From the NCBI GenBank assembly GCA_947074165.1, contig CAMTOT010000170.1, positions 1 to 6,550 on the forward strand: DNA of 6,550 nt, in the 5' to 3' direction. Origin of the DNA: an uncultured Bacteroidales bacterium. GTDB lineage: Bacteria > Bacteroidota > Bacteroidia > Bacteroidales > JAUNSR01. This document shows positions 1 through 6,496 of this stretch, piece by piece. Numbering within the stretch: position 1 is the stretch's first letter; the number at the start of each line of letters is the position of its first letter. Position numbers and translations under genes: made by a program. The notes below the pieces were generated by a model. It was not told the origin of the DNA, searched no databases, and was given only the letters and a program-made list of their open reading frames with translations.

Positions 1-46
1 AGATAATGAGCGGTGACTGGAGTTCAGACGTGTGCTCTTCCGATCT
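1..46 (+). other. Illumina TruSeq i7-side adapter with sample index (artefact)
   Basis: This is not genomic DNA. Bases 1-4 (AGAT) are the end of the P7 flow-cell sequence, bases 5-12 (AATGAGCG) are an 8-nt index, and bases 13-46 match the TruSeq read-2 adapter, which ends in GCTCTTCCGATCT. Read on the other strand the index is CGCTCATT, which from memory is TruSeq HT index D703. Adapter read-through from a short insert was left untrimmed and assembled into the contig. Genomic sequence starts at base 47. Confidence 0.98.
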
Positions 47-115
47 ACAAATCTTTTCAGCAAGATATCGGGTATTGGTGCCCGAAAAAACCAAATAAGA
101 GGGTTGTTGGTTCAT
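47..115 (-). CDS. prs: Ribose-phosphate pyrophosphokinase, N-terminal fragment (3' end cut off by the contig end)
   Basis: The ATG is at 115-113, followed by 23 sense codons that stay open to the adapter junction at base 47. The peptide contains YLVFSGTNTRYLAEKIC. This resembles the N-terminus of PRPP synthetase, where a short beta strand and the F(S/A)G-x-(T/S) turn are followed by helix ...LAxxI; E. coli Prs has KLFAGNATPELAQRI at the same place. Prs makes 5-phosphoribosyl 1-pyrophosphate from ribose 5-phosphate and ATP, the precursor for purine, pyrimidine, histidine, tryptophan and NAD synthesis; it is cytoplasmic. The fragment lacks the catalytic flexible loop and the PRPP-binding motif, so the call rests on this N-terminal resemblance alone. 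A candidate Bacteroidetes promoter lies just upstream (149-182). The end at base 47 is an assembly edge, not a biological truncation. Confidence 0.83.
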
Positions 116-148
116 TGTGATATTTTGTATGACTGTTAAGAATTTTCG

Positions 149-182
149 CAAAGGTACAACTTCGTATTATTAAGTAAGCAAA
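149..182 (-). promoter_or_regulatory. Candidate Bacteroidetes-type promoter of prs
   Basis: On the minus strand there is an exact TAnnTTTG box (TACCTTTG, 156 down to 149) and a TTTG at 182-179. The gap between them is 22 nt, slightly longer than the usual 19-21. Transcription would start about 7 nt past the box, giving a leader of roughly 25-30 nt before the prs ATG at 115. The whole 116-211 stretch between the two genes seems devoted to this; I see no convincing terminator for the upstream glycosidase gene in it. Confidence 0.6.
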
Positions 183-211
183 AGTTACACATTTTTTTCG
201 TTAACCAATTA

Positions 212-1900
212 TCATTCTTTTAAATCAAACTCATAAATTACCCCTGAATATCCCTCTACAACAGTTTCAAACGGGACTTCGGGCGATAAATTCACATTAG
301 TTACCTTACCTGAAAAAAACTCGGTAGCATTATAATGCTTCTTATTAATACCCCAAAAATCAAATAAATGCTGAGGTAGTTTTACTGACATCGTACTTTT
401 TACAGGCGCAAAGTTAACAACAATAAGCATTAGTTGTTCATCTTTCTTACGTAAAAATGCATATTGTTTATCCGCATCAAATCCGGGGTTATTGTAGTTT
501 ACATACATTATATCATAAAATTCACCTTCGGCAATAGCCTTAGATTCATTACATAGATTAAGAATTTGCTTATACAGTTTGCGTATTTTCTTCTCTGCGG
601 GAGTTAGAGTCTGATCATTCCATTTACCACCGTTATTCCATCTTATTATAGAATTAACCGCGCAATAATCAAATATAGATGTACGTCCATCCTTTCCGCT
701 AAACCCTTCCTCATTCATACCCGGCTCACCAAGTTCTTCTCCGAAATAAACCATATAAGGATTAGTATTCATAAGAGCAGATGTTATAAAAGCAGGTTTT
801 GCCTTCTGCGGATCTCCGGCAAAAAAATCTGAAGCAACACGTTGCTCGTCATGATTCTCAAGAAAGTTGACCATACGCTCCTGTATTCCATCTAACGCCT
901 GCCAGCAAGAAGTAATCGCACCCGCGCTCTGATGTCCCTCCACTATCGCGCGCAAAGTATCATACAACCCCACCTTATCATACAAATAATCAAAACCGCC
1001 TCTGAATAGATATTCTCTGTATATCTCAGGGGTATATATTTCTGCGATAAATATAACTCCCGGGAAACGGTCTTTAACCTGACGTATGCACCACTCCCAA
1101 AACTCAATCGGCACCATGTGGACCATATCACAACGAAAACCGTCAACTCCCTTACCGGCCCAATACACAAGTATATCAAGCATCTTTTGCCAGGTATCAG
1201 GTACGGGATCAAAAACATGGTTACCGTTCGAATAATCTATTCCATAATTAAGCTTCACGGTTTCATACCAGTCATTTACTGACGGATAAGGATGAAAACA
1301 ATCATTACCGGTCGCTTTAGCAGGAAACTCAACATACTGTTTATCTCCGCTACCAAGATCTATGCCCGGGGCAAATCCATGACCAGGTATATAATAAAAG
1401 TTATTTTGATTATCAAAAGCGTGGTTGGTATTATCATCTTCTCCAAAATCTTTCACGCCTAACGGTTTCATAACAGACTTATACTGACGCGCTACATGAT
1501 TTGGCACAAAATCAATTATAAGTTTAAGTTTATTTTTATGCGTACGTTTTATCAACTCGTCAAACTCCTCCATCCTTTTAGACGGGTCATCGGCAAGATC
1601 CGGACTTATTGAATAATAATCAGTAATAGCATAAGGTGAACCTGCCTGTCCTTTTACAACATAAGGATTCTGTTCGGGAATTTCATATTGGGCATAAGAA
1701 GTTTTACTTGCGTGCTGCAGAAGCCCTGTATACCAAATATGATTGGCACCAAGTGATTTTATAGATTTAAGCGCTTTGTCTGTAAAGGCGCTCATCTTGC
1801 CACAGCCATTTTCAGTTATTGTCCCGTTATATTTATTTGTTGTGTTTTCATTACCGAATATTCTCGGCAATACCTGGTATATTATAATCTTCTCTTTCAT
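212..1900 (-). CDS. Cytoplasmic alpha-amylase family (GH13) glycoside hydrolase
   Basis: This 562-residue protein carries all the conserved GH13 regions of the (beta/alpha)8 barrel in order. Region I is DFVPNH at 130-135. Region II is GFRCDMVH at 254-261, with catalytic nucleophile D258. Region III is FIAEIY at 284-289, with acid/base E287. Region IV is ENHDE at 348-352, with the transition-state-stabilising aspartate D351. Residues 138-230, between barrel strands 3 and 4, form a long B domain, and the C-terminal ~80 residues look like the usual beta-sandwich. The N-terminus (MKEKIIIYQVLPRIFG) goes straight into barrel strand 1 with no signal peptide or lipobox, so the enzyme should act in the cytoplasm on imported or stored alpha-glucan or maltooligosaccharide. 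The substrate cannot be read from sequence: alpha-amylase, alpha-glucosidase and transglycosylase activities all occur in this family. No susC/susD-type genes are nearby, so it is not in a visible polysaccharide utilisation locus. It probably has its own promoter inside the preceding terminator. Confidence 0.92.
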   Translation of the reverse strand: MKEKIIIYQVLPRIFGNENTTNKYNGTITENGCGKMSAFTDKALKSIKSLGANHIWYTGLLQHASKTSYAQYEIPEQNPYVVKGQAGSPYAITDYYSISPDLADDPSKRMEEFDELIKRTHKNKLKLIIDFVPNHVARQYKSVMKPLGVKDFGEDDNTNHAFDNQNNFYYIPGHGFAPGIDLGSGDKQYVEFPAKATGNDCFHPYPSVNDWYETVKLNYGIDYSNGNHVFDPVPDTWQKMLDILVYWAGKGVDGFRCDMVHMVPIEFWEWCIRQVKDRFPGVIFIAEIYTPEIYREYLFRGGFDYLYDKVGLYDTLRAIVEGHQSAGAITSCWQALDGIQERMVNFLENHDEQRVASDFFAGDPQKAKPAFITSALMNTNPYMVYFGEELGEPGMNEEGFSGKDGRTSIFDYCAVNSIIRWNNGGKWNDQTLTPAEKKIRKLYKQILNLCNESKAIAEGEFYDIMYVNYNNPGFDADKQYAFLRKKDEQLMLIVVNFAPVKSTMSVKLPQHLFDFWGINKKHYNATEFFSGKVTNVNLSPEVPFETVVEGYSGVIYEFDLKE

Positions 1901-1950
1901 AGAATCTGTTATTTATACTGAGTTTTATATATTTAAGACTCATTTAATAA

Positions 1951-1981
1951 CAAAAATAATGGTTATATTGATTTTTTCAAC
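1951..1981 (-). promoter_or_regulatory. Candidate promoter of the GH13 gene, embedded in the recG terminator
   Basis: On the minus strand there is an exact TAnnTTTG box (TATTTTTG, 1958 to 1951) preceded by GTTG (1981-1978) at a spacing of 19 nt, which fits the Bacteroidetes promoter consensus. The expected start, about 7 nt further on, leaves a leader of about 44 nt before the ATG at 1900. The -7 box is made from the terminator's last stem bases and its U-tract, and the -33 box from its loop-proximal stem. T-rich terminator tails can produce this match by chance. Confidence 0.5.
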
Positions 1982-1992
1982 ATAACCATTAT
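1952..1992 (-). terminator. Intrinsic terminator at the end of the ispD-recG operon
   Basis: The 11-bp arms ATAATGGTTAT (1956-1966) and ATAACCATTAT (1982-1992) are perfect complements. A further 4-bp inner stem (TTGA/TCAA, 1968-1971 with 1977-1980) closes a 5-nt loop. The single base pair between these stems (1967/1981) is A-C on the plus strand but G-U on the minus-strand RNA, so the full 16-bp stem forms only in the recG transcript. Five U residues follow it on that strand (1956-1952). The hairpin begins 20 nt past the recG stop codon. Confidence 0.85.
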
Positions 1993-2011
1993 GTATTAAT
2001 TTTACTATTAT

Positions 2012-4105
2012 TTAAGATATAAAACTCCAGTCAACCTTTTTCGCAAACAGTTTCTGCAACTGCTTTGAGAGAATAAAATTCTCAGGTTGCTCCAGGTTCG
2101 GATCTTTTTCTATTATTTCAGAAGCTATATCGCGGGCAAACTGTAGTATCTGCCCGTCTTTTGCGAGATTGGATATCTTCAGATCAAAAGCCACTCCGCT
2201 CTGCTGAGTCCCCTCAATATCTCCGGGGCCGCGCAGCTGCAAGTCTGCTTCAGATATTTCAAAACCATCACAGGTTCTTACCATAATCTCCATCCTCTTA
2301 CGTGTATCATCAGATAATTTAAATGAAGTGATAAGAATACAATACGACTGATCGGCACCACGCCCAACACGTCCCCTTAGCTGATGAAGCTGAGAAAGCC
2401 CGAATCTCTCGGCGCTTTCAATTATCATAACCGAAGCGTTAGGTACATTCACACCCACCTCAATAACAGTAGTCGCTACCATAATATGAGCCTCATGATT
2501 CACAAAGCTCTGCATAGCGGCATCCTTTTCAGCAGGTTTCATCTTACCGTGTACCATACAAACTTTATATTCCGGAAAAATCTCCTTCATACTTTCAAAG
2601 CCTGTCTCCAGATTTTTATAGTCAAGCTTTTCATTCTCTTCTATAAGAGGATAAACCACATAAACCTGACGCCCGAGCTCAAGCTGTTTACGCACAGCAG
2701 CATACAGCGACGCTCTTTTATTATCAAACTGATGAATAGTCTGAATCGGTTTTCTGCCAGGAGGCAGCTCGTCAATTACCGACACATCAAGATCACCATA
2801 CAGAGTCATGGCAAGTGTGCGAGGTATAGGAGTAGCCGTCATAACAAGCACATGCGGAGCCCGTACATTCTTACGCCATAGCTTAGAGCGCTGCTCTACG
2901 CCGAAACGATGCTGTTCGTCAATTACGACCATACCGAGGTTATGAAACTTTACGGTATCCTCAATGAGCGCGTGAGTACCTATCACAATCTTTATCCGAC
3001 CGCTCTGCAACCCTTCATGAATATACTCTCTTTGTTTTTTTCTGGTCGAACCGGTCAGTAGCACCACCTCCACATCCATACCTTCAAGCAATCCGACTAT
3101 ACCCTCAAAGTGCTGAGTGGCAAGAATCTCTGTAGGAGCCATAAGACAAGCCTGAAATCCGTTATCAAGAGCCATAAGCATAGTCATAAGCCCAACAAGA
3201 GTTTTTCCGCTTCCCACGTCACCCTGCAAAAGACGGTTCATCTGCCTGCCTGTACCCACATCCTGCCTTATCTCACGCAGAACTCTCTTTTGCGCTCCGG
3301 TTAGTTCAAAAGGCAGATTATTTTTATAGAAATCATTAAAGTAACTTCCTATTGAGGAAAAAGCAAAACCTCCGAGCTTATGTTTTCTCAGAAGCGAATA
3401 TCTCAGAAGATTGAGCTGCAGGTAAAAAAGCTCCTCAAACTTCAGTCTGTATTCAGCTTTTCTCAACATATCAGGCGATTGTGGAAAATGAATATTGCGA
3501 AGCGCGTCATTTAGATAAATACATTTACTCCTTTCTATCACATAAGCCGGAAGAGTCTCCGTCACGCCTCCGCGAAGCGACTGTATAATAGTAAACATAA
3601 TCTTCTGAATCGCTTTAGAATTCATAAAACTACGCTTCATCTTTTCAGATGTATTATAATACCCCTGCAGTCCGGCGGGCTTATCTATCTCTTCGTCATA
3701 AACATCAATTTCAGGGTGAGCAATATTCCATCTCGAACCGAATACTGCCGGCTTACCGAAAATCATATATTCGGCACCTATCTTATATTTCTCGGCTATA
3801 AACTTAGCCCCCTTAAACCACACAAGCTCAATGGTGCCGGTACCATCAGTAAACTGGGCTGAAAGACGCTTGCCTGTCCCTTCCCCCATCATCTCAAATG
3901 AAAGAATTCTCCCTTTCAGCTGAATATAAGGCATCGAACCGGTTATCTCCCTTATCGTATAAGTACGACTCCGGTCAATATAACGGTATGGGAAATAGTA
4001 CAACAAATCCTCTACCGAACGAACGTTAAGCTCCTTATTTAAAAGCTCTGCCCGCTTGGCGCCTATCCCCTGTATATATTTTATGTCAGCTTTTGCGATA
4101 TCCAT
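2012..4105 (-). CDS. recG: ATP-dependent DNA helicase RecG
   Basis: RecG is a monomeric superfamily 2 helicase that reverses stalled replication forks and branch-migrates Holliday junctions and D-loops. At 697 residues it is the normal full length (E. coli 693). The N-terminal part (about 1-250) holds a helix-hairpin-helix-like start (IQGIGAKRAELL, 11-22) and the OB-fold wedge domain that splits fork arms (about 60-135). The motor follows: Q-like motif LTGAQKRVL (268-276), Walker A GDVGSGKT (295-302), motif Ia APTEILATQH (323-332), Walker B DEQH (396-399), motif III TATPIPRT (423-430), motif V ATTVIEVGVNVPNA (544-557) and motif VI QLRGRVGRG (575-583). The C-terminal LRGPGD (624-629) is the conserved region linked to coupling translocation with wedge action. 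No key residue is missing. Its ATG shares one base with the ispD stop (TGATG), so translation is probably coupled and no separate ribosome binding site is visible. Confidence 0.98.
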   Translation of the reverse strand: MDIAKADIKYIQGIGAKRAELLNKELNVRSVEDLLYYFPYRYIDRSRTYTIREITGSMPYIQLKGRILSFEMMGEGTGKRLSAQFTDGTGTIELVWFKGAKFIAEKYKIGAEYMIFGKPAVFGSRWNIAHPEIDVYDEEIDKPAGLQGYYNTSEKMKRSFMNSKAIQKIMFTIIQSLRGGVTETLPAYVIERSKCIYLNDALRNIHFPQSPDMLRKAEYRLKFEELFYLQLNLLRYSLLRKHKLGGFAFSSIGSYFNDFYKNNLPFELTGAQKRVLREIRQDVGTGRQMNRLLQGDVGSGKTLVGLMTMLMALDNGFQACLMAPTEILATQHFEGIVGLLEGMDVEVVLLTGSTRKKQREYIHEGLQSGRIKIVIGTHALIEDTVKFHNLGMVVIDEQHRFGVEQRSKLWRKNVRAPHVLVMTATPIPRTLAMTLYGDLDVSVIDELPPGRKPIQTIHQFDNKRASLYAAVRKQLELGRQVYVVYPLIEENEKLDYKNLETGFESMKEIFPEYKVCMVHGKMKPAEKDAAMQSFVNHEAHIMVATTVIEVGVNVPNASVMIIESAERFGLSQLHQLRGRVGRGADQSYCILITSFKLSDDTRKRMEIMVRTCDGFEISEADLQLRGPGDIEGTQQSGVAFDLKISNLAKDGQILQFARDIASEIIEKDPNLEQPENFILSKQLQKLFAKKVDWSFIS

Positions 4106-4773
4106 CAGTTTTCTGTCAATGCTTTCGCTATAATAAGATCAAATGGTGTTGTTATTTTTATATTCTCTCTGTTGCCGTTTACTAAAAAAACATCACGGCC
4201 CGAACGCTCAAACACAGAAGCGTCATCTGTAAATGATTTATCAAAATCAACGGAATAAGCATCCTTGAGTTCGTTGGCTCTGAATACCTGAGGCGTCTGC
4301 ACCAGTTTATAAATATCTCTGTTTACAGACTGTGAGCTATCAACTCCGGTCTTTTCTCTTACCGAATCAATCATATCTACCACAGGGACTACACCACCTT
4401 TCAATGCAGCCTGCTTAAACGACTCATTTATAACCTCTGCCGACACAAACGGACGCACACCGTCATGAATACCCACCACTGAATTCTCAGGCACATACCT
4501 AAGTCCATTACTCACCGAGTGAAAGCGCGTATCTCCACCCTCTACCACTTTTACAGGTACAAAGAATTTATGCTTACGGCAAAGATCATTCCAGAAAGAC
4601 ACATGTTCGGCAGGAAGTACAAGAATCGCTTTTATTGCAGAATCAGCATTATAAAATGCTTCCACAGTACGCATCAGTACCGGTTTGCCCGAGATCTCTA
4701 TAAATTGTTTAGGCAAATCATGTCCCATGCGCAAACCTTTTCCGCCTGCTACGATAATTATATATTTGTCCAT
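4105..4773 (-). CDS. ispD: 2-C-methyl-D-erythritol 4-phosphate cytidylyltransferase
   Basis: IspD joins CTP and 2-C-methyl-D-erythritol 4-phosphate to give CDP-methylerythritol and pyrophosphate, the third step of the MEP route to isoprenoids (quinones and the undecaprenyl carrier in this kind of organism). The 222-residue length is typical. The nucleotide-binding signature VAGGKGLRMG (8-17) continues into LPKQF (20-24), giving the catalytic Arg15 and Lys22. GGDTRFHSVSNGL (79-91) is the cytidine-binding stretch, HDGVRPF (103-109) the metal and substrate loop, LVQTPQVF (157-164) the substrate threonine region, and NIKITTPFDL (204-213) carries the conserved Lys206. The homologous TarI (ribitol-5-phosphate cytidylyltransferase) is a less likely alternative: no tarJ-like reductase or teichoic acid gene is adjacent. 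It is the first gene of a two-gene operon with recG and has its own candidate promoter just upstream. No Shine-Dalgarno sequence precedes the ATG. Confidence 0.95.
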   Translation of the reverse strand: MDKYIIIVAGGKGLRMGHDLPKQFIEISGKPVLMRTVEAFYNADSAIKAILVLPAEHVSFWNDLCRKHKFFVPVKVVEGGDTRFHSVSNGLRYVPENSVVGIHDGVRPFVSAEVINESFKQAALKGGVVPVVDMIDSVREKTGVDSSQSVNRDIYKLVQTPQVFRANELKDAYSVDFDKSFTDDASVFERSGRDVFLVNGNRENIKITTPFDLIIAKALTEN

Positions 4774-4812
4774 AAGTAACCGGATTATTAATAAAGCAAT
4801 AATTTACTACCG

Positions 4813-4820
4813 CAAATTTA
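4813..4820 (-). promoter_or_regulatory. Candidate -7 promoter element of ispD-recG
   Basis: The minus strand reads TAAATTTG (4820 to 4813), an exact TAnnTTTG box, which would give a leader of about 33 nt before the ispD ATG. The expected -33 TTTG is absent; the nearest match is TTTA at 4842-4839, 18 nt away, at the very end of cstA. The box lies in the 70-nt gap between cstA and ispD. No convincing terminator is seen there: the only inverted repeat is A/T-only with no U-tract. Some read-through from cstA is therefore possible. Confidence 0.5.
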
Positions 4821-4843
4821 ATATATTATCCTGTTACTTAAAT

Positions 4844-6268
4844 TCAGATTATAGACACACTGAGCTGTTTTTTCCAAAAAATAAACATAACAAGTGTTAT
4901 AACAGATGCAGAAATACCTAAAATATACGATACAAGACCCGACAAAGAGAAGCCCTCGGGCGATATTAAAATGTATGTCACAGAAACTGCAGTCATAAAA
5001 AGTGCAGGTATCAATGACACTAAATAGTTTTTATTAATCTTTGCAAGATACACCGTTATACTCCATAGCGTAAATACGGAAAGCGTCTGATTAGTCCATG
5101 CAAAATAACGCCAAATAACATCAAAGTTGATATTCAGCAAAATAAAACATGCTATAAATAAAGGCGCGGAAATTAAAATTCTGCTTTTATATGACTTCTG
5201 TTCCACATTCATAAAGTCAGCTATGATAAGTCTTGCCGAGCGAAACGCCGTATCGGCAGAGGTTATAGGAGCAGCAACCACACCAAGCAGAGCAAGGACT
5301 CCGCCCAGAGAACCAAGCCATTGTGAAGATATCTTATCTACGACTATAGCCGCGCTATTGCCGTTTGAACCCATAAAACCTGCAAATCCATCCATACCGC
5401 CAAAAAAACACATAGCCGCTGCTGCCCATATTATAGCAACTACACCTTCAGCTACCATAGCTCCGAAAAACACCTTTCGTCCGTCTGCTTCTGTCTTTAT
5501 ACACCTCGCCATCAAAGGCGACTGAGTAGCGTGAAATCCGCTTATAGCTCCGCAGGCTACCGTAATAAACAACATTGGAAATACAGGGAGCCGACCGGGA
5601 TGCATATTCCCGAAGTTATCAAACAACTCAGGTACAGGAGCATTATGCCACAATATAGCTATAAAAATACCGACTGCCATAAACAGCAAAGCAAACCCAA
5701 ACACGGGATACACTTTTCCTATTATTTTATCTACGGGAAAAAGCGTGGCAAGTATATAGTAACAGAATATTATAACAATCCACCACGTATTACTTAAAAA
5801 CCCGCCTGTCATTTTAGTAAGCAGACCTGCCGGGCCCGACAGAAATACTGCGCCTACAAGCACCATCAAAACAATAGTTATAACTCTCATCACTACTCCG
5901 GCTGTTGTACCTAAATTAGCAGCTATCAGCTCCGGTAAACTCTTCCCTTGAGAGCGCAACGACATCATCGCCGACAGATAATCATGCACTGCCCCGCAAA
6001 ACAGAGTGCCGAACACAATCCAAAGAAACACTATCGGACCATACATGGCTCCCATTATAGCTCCGAATATCGGACCCAGACCGGCAATATTAAGAAATTG
6101 TATTAAAAAGATTTTTTTACTTGATAACGGCACATAATCCACCCCGTCAGGATTTGTCAGCGCCGGAGTTTGTCTGTTTATATCAGGTGCAAATATCTTT
6201 TCTATGTATTTACCATAAACGAAGTATCCACCTATTAGTATTATAAGGCTTAAAAGAAATGTTATCAT
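4844..6268 (-). CDS. cstA: Carbon starvation protein CstA family transporter (short form)
   Basis: This is an inner-membrane protein of 474 residues with roughly a dozen hydrophobic segments. Family marks are DGVDYVPL (41-48), the FLNIAGLGPIFG segment (58-69), GAVHDYLSAMMSLRSQGKSLPE (92-113), CGAISGFHATQSPL (239-252), the APITSADTAFRSARL segment (333-347) and YFAWTNQTL (388-396). E. coli relatives CstA and BtsT take up pyruvate, and CstA has also been linked to peptide uptake. Those proteins are about 700 residues; the version here is the compact form with fewer membrane segments and lacks their C-terminal extension. The transported substrate is therefore inferred, not shown. No BtsSR/LytTR-type regulator is next to it. 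The ATG at 6268 is preceded by an A-rich run without a Shine-Dalgarno sequence, and the first hydrophobic helix starts at residue 2, which supports this start. It has its own candidate promoter. Confidence 0.93.
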   Translation of the reverse strand: MITFLLSLIILIGGYFVYGKYIEKIFAPDINRQTPALTNPDGVDYVPLSSKKIFLIQFLNIAGLGPIFGAIMGAMYGPIVFLWIVFGTLFCGAVHDYLSAMMSLRSQGKSLPELIAANLGTTAGVVMRVITIVLMVLVGAVFLSGPAGLLTKMTGGFLSNTWWIVIIFCYYILATLFPVDKIIGKVYPVFGFALLFMAVGIFIAILWHNAPVPELFDNFGNMHPGRLPVFPMLFITVACGAISGFHATQSPLMARCIKTEADGRKVFFGAMVAEGVVAIIWAAAAMCFFGGMDGFAGFMGSNGNSAAIVVDKISSQWLGSLGGVLALLGVVAAPITSADTAFRSARLIIADFMNVEQKSYKSRILISAPLFIACFILLNINFDVIWRYFAWTNQTLSVFTLWSITVYLAKINKNYLVSLIPALFMTAVSVTYILISPEGFSLSGLVSYILGISASVITLVMFIFWKKQLSVSII

Positions 6269-6286
6269 TTTATTGTATAGTTATTG

Positions 6287-6316
6287 CAAAGTTAGAAGAT
6301 TACGATTTACCACAAA
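6287..6316 (-). promoter_or_regulatory. Candidate Bacteroidetes-type promoter of cstA
   Basis: The minus strand reads TAACTTTG (6294 to 6287), an exact TAnnTTTG box, with TTTG at 6316-6313 and 18 nt between them. This is one base short of the usual 19-21. The expected start at about 6280 leaves a leader of only about 12 nt before the cstA ATG at 6268, which is short but fits an unstructured A-rich start without a Shine-Dalgarno sequence. A 7-bp inverted repeat abuts the upstream box. Confidence 0.6.
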
Positions 6317-6342
6317 ATAAACGAAAATAAATTCAGTTTATT
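6316..6342. promoter_or_regulatory. Inverted repeat upstream of the cstA promoter
   Basis: AATAAAC (6316-6322) and GTTTATT (6336-6342) are perfect inverted copies separated by 13 nt. They start at the last base of the cstA -33 element. The position is right for an operator or activator site, and cstA is under nutrient control in other bacteria. However, A/T-rich intergenic DNA yields 7-bp pairs easily, so this is a weak call. Confidence 0.25.
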
Positions 6343-6391
6343 ACCAAACCCTCCATAAATATATCATAAAATACACTTCACGTGTTTATCC

Positions 6392-6496
6392 TATACTATT
6401 TCAAAAATCTCCCAACCAATAGTATATATGAATCTCCGGTTGCCGATAAGTGCAACGGCGGATTCCGAAGTCGGAAACGCCCGTTGCCGATATCGG
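6392..6496. repeat. Two-hairpin, partly GC-rich intergenic element at the contig edge
   Basis: Two inverted repeats lie side by side. The first is a perfect 9-bp pair, TATACTATT (6392-6400) and AATAGTATA (6418-6426), with a 17-nt spacer. The second is a long imperfect hairpin from 6443 to 6496: CCGATA pairs with TATCGG, GCAACG with CGTTGC, GCG with CGC, and TTCCG with CGGAA around an AAGT loop. This gives 20 base pairs interrupted by a 3x3 internal loop, a one-base bulge and a small 2x1 loop. GTTGCCGATA also occurs directly repeated at 6439-6448 and 6483-6492. The segment 6436-6496 is about 60% G+C, while the rest of this intergenic stretch is clearly A/T-rich. No U-tract follows on either strand, so it is not a classical terminator. 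The right adapter cuts it off, so its full extent is unknown. Nothing else recognisable lies between 6343 and 6391. Confidence 0.5.

Noticed and set aside
1743..1985. 80-codon plus-strand ORF across the GH13 start and the terminator
   Set aside because: Its first part is antisense to the GH13 N-terminus and its last part reads through the terminator hairpin, so it is a frame shadow.
2384..2881. 165-codon plus-strand ORF opposite recG
   Set aside because: It is entirely antisense to conserved RecG motor motifs, its translation resembles no protein, and no promoter or conserved motif supports it.
4105..4773. TarI (ribitol-5-phosphate cytidylyltransferase) instead of IspD
   Set aside because: The families are homologous, but there is no tarJ or teichoic acid neighbour. 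The gene is fused by overlap to recG, an arrangement I associate with ispD in Bacteroidales, and this type of organism makes no wall teichoic acid.
4813..4846. A/T-only inverted repeat between cstA and ispD as a cstA terminator
   Set aside because: The 7-bp arms (AATTTAA/TTAAATT) are all A/T with a 16-nt loop and no U-tract after them. They overlap the cstA stop and the ispD -7 box, so a terminator role is not supported.
5127..5525. 132-codon plus-strand ORF opposite cstA
   Set aside because: It lies antisense to conserved CstA segments. Its low-complexity Ala/Pro/Thr composition is what the complement of membrane-protein codons produces.
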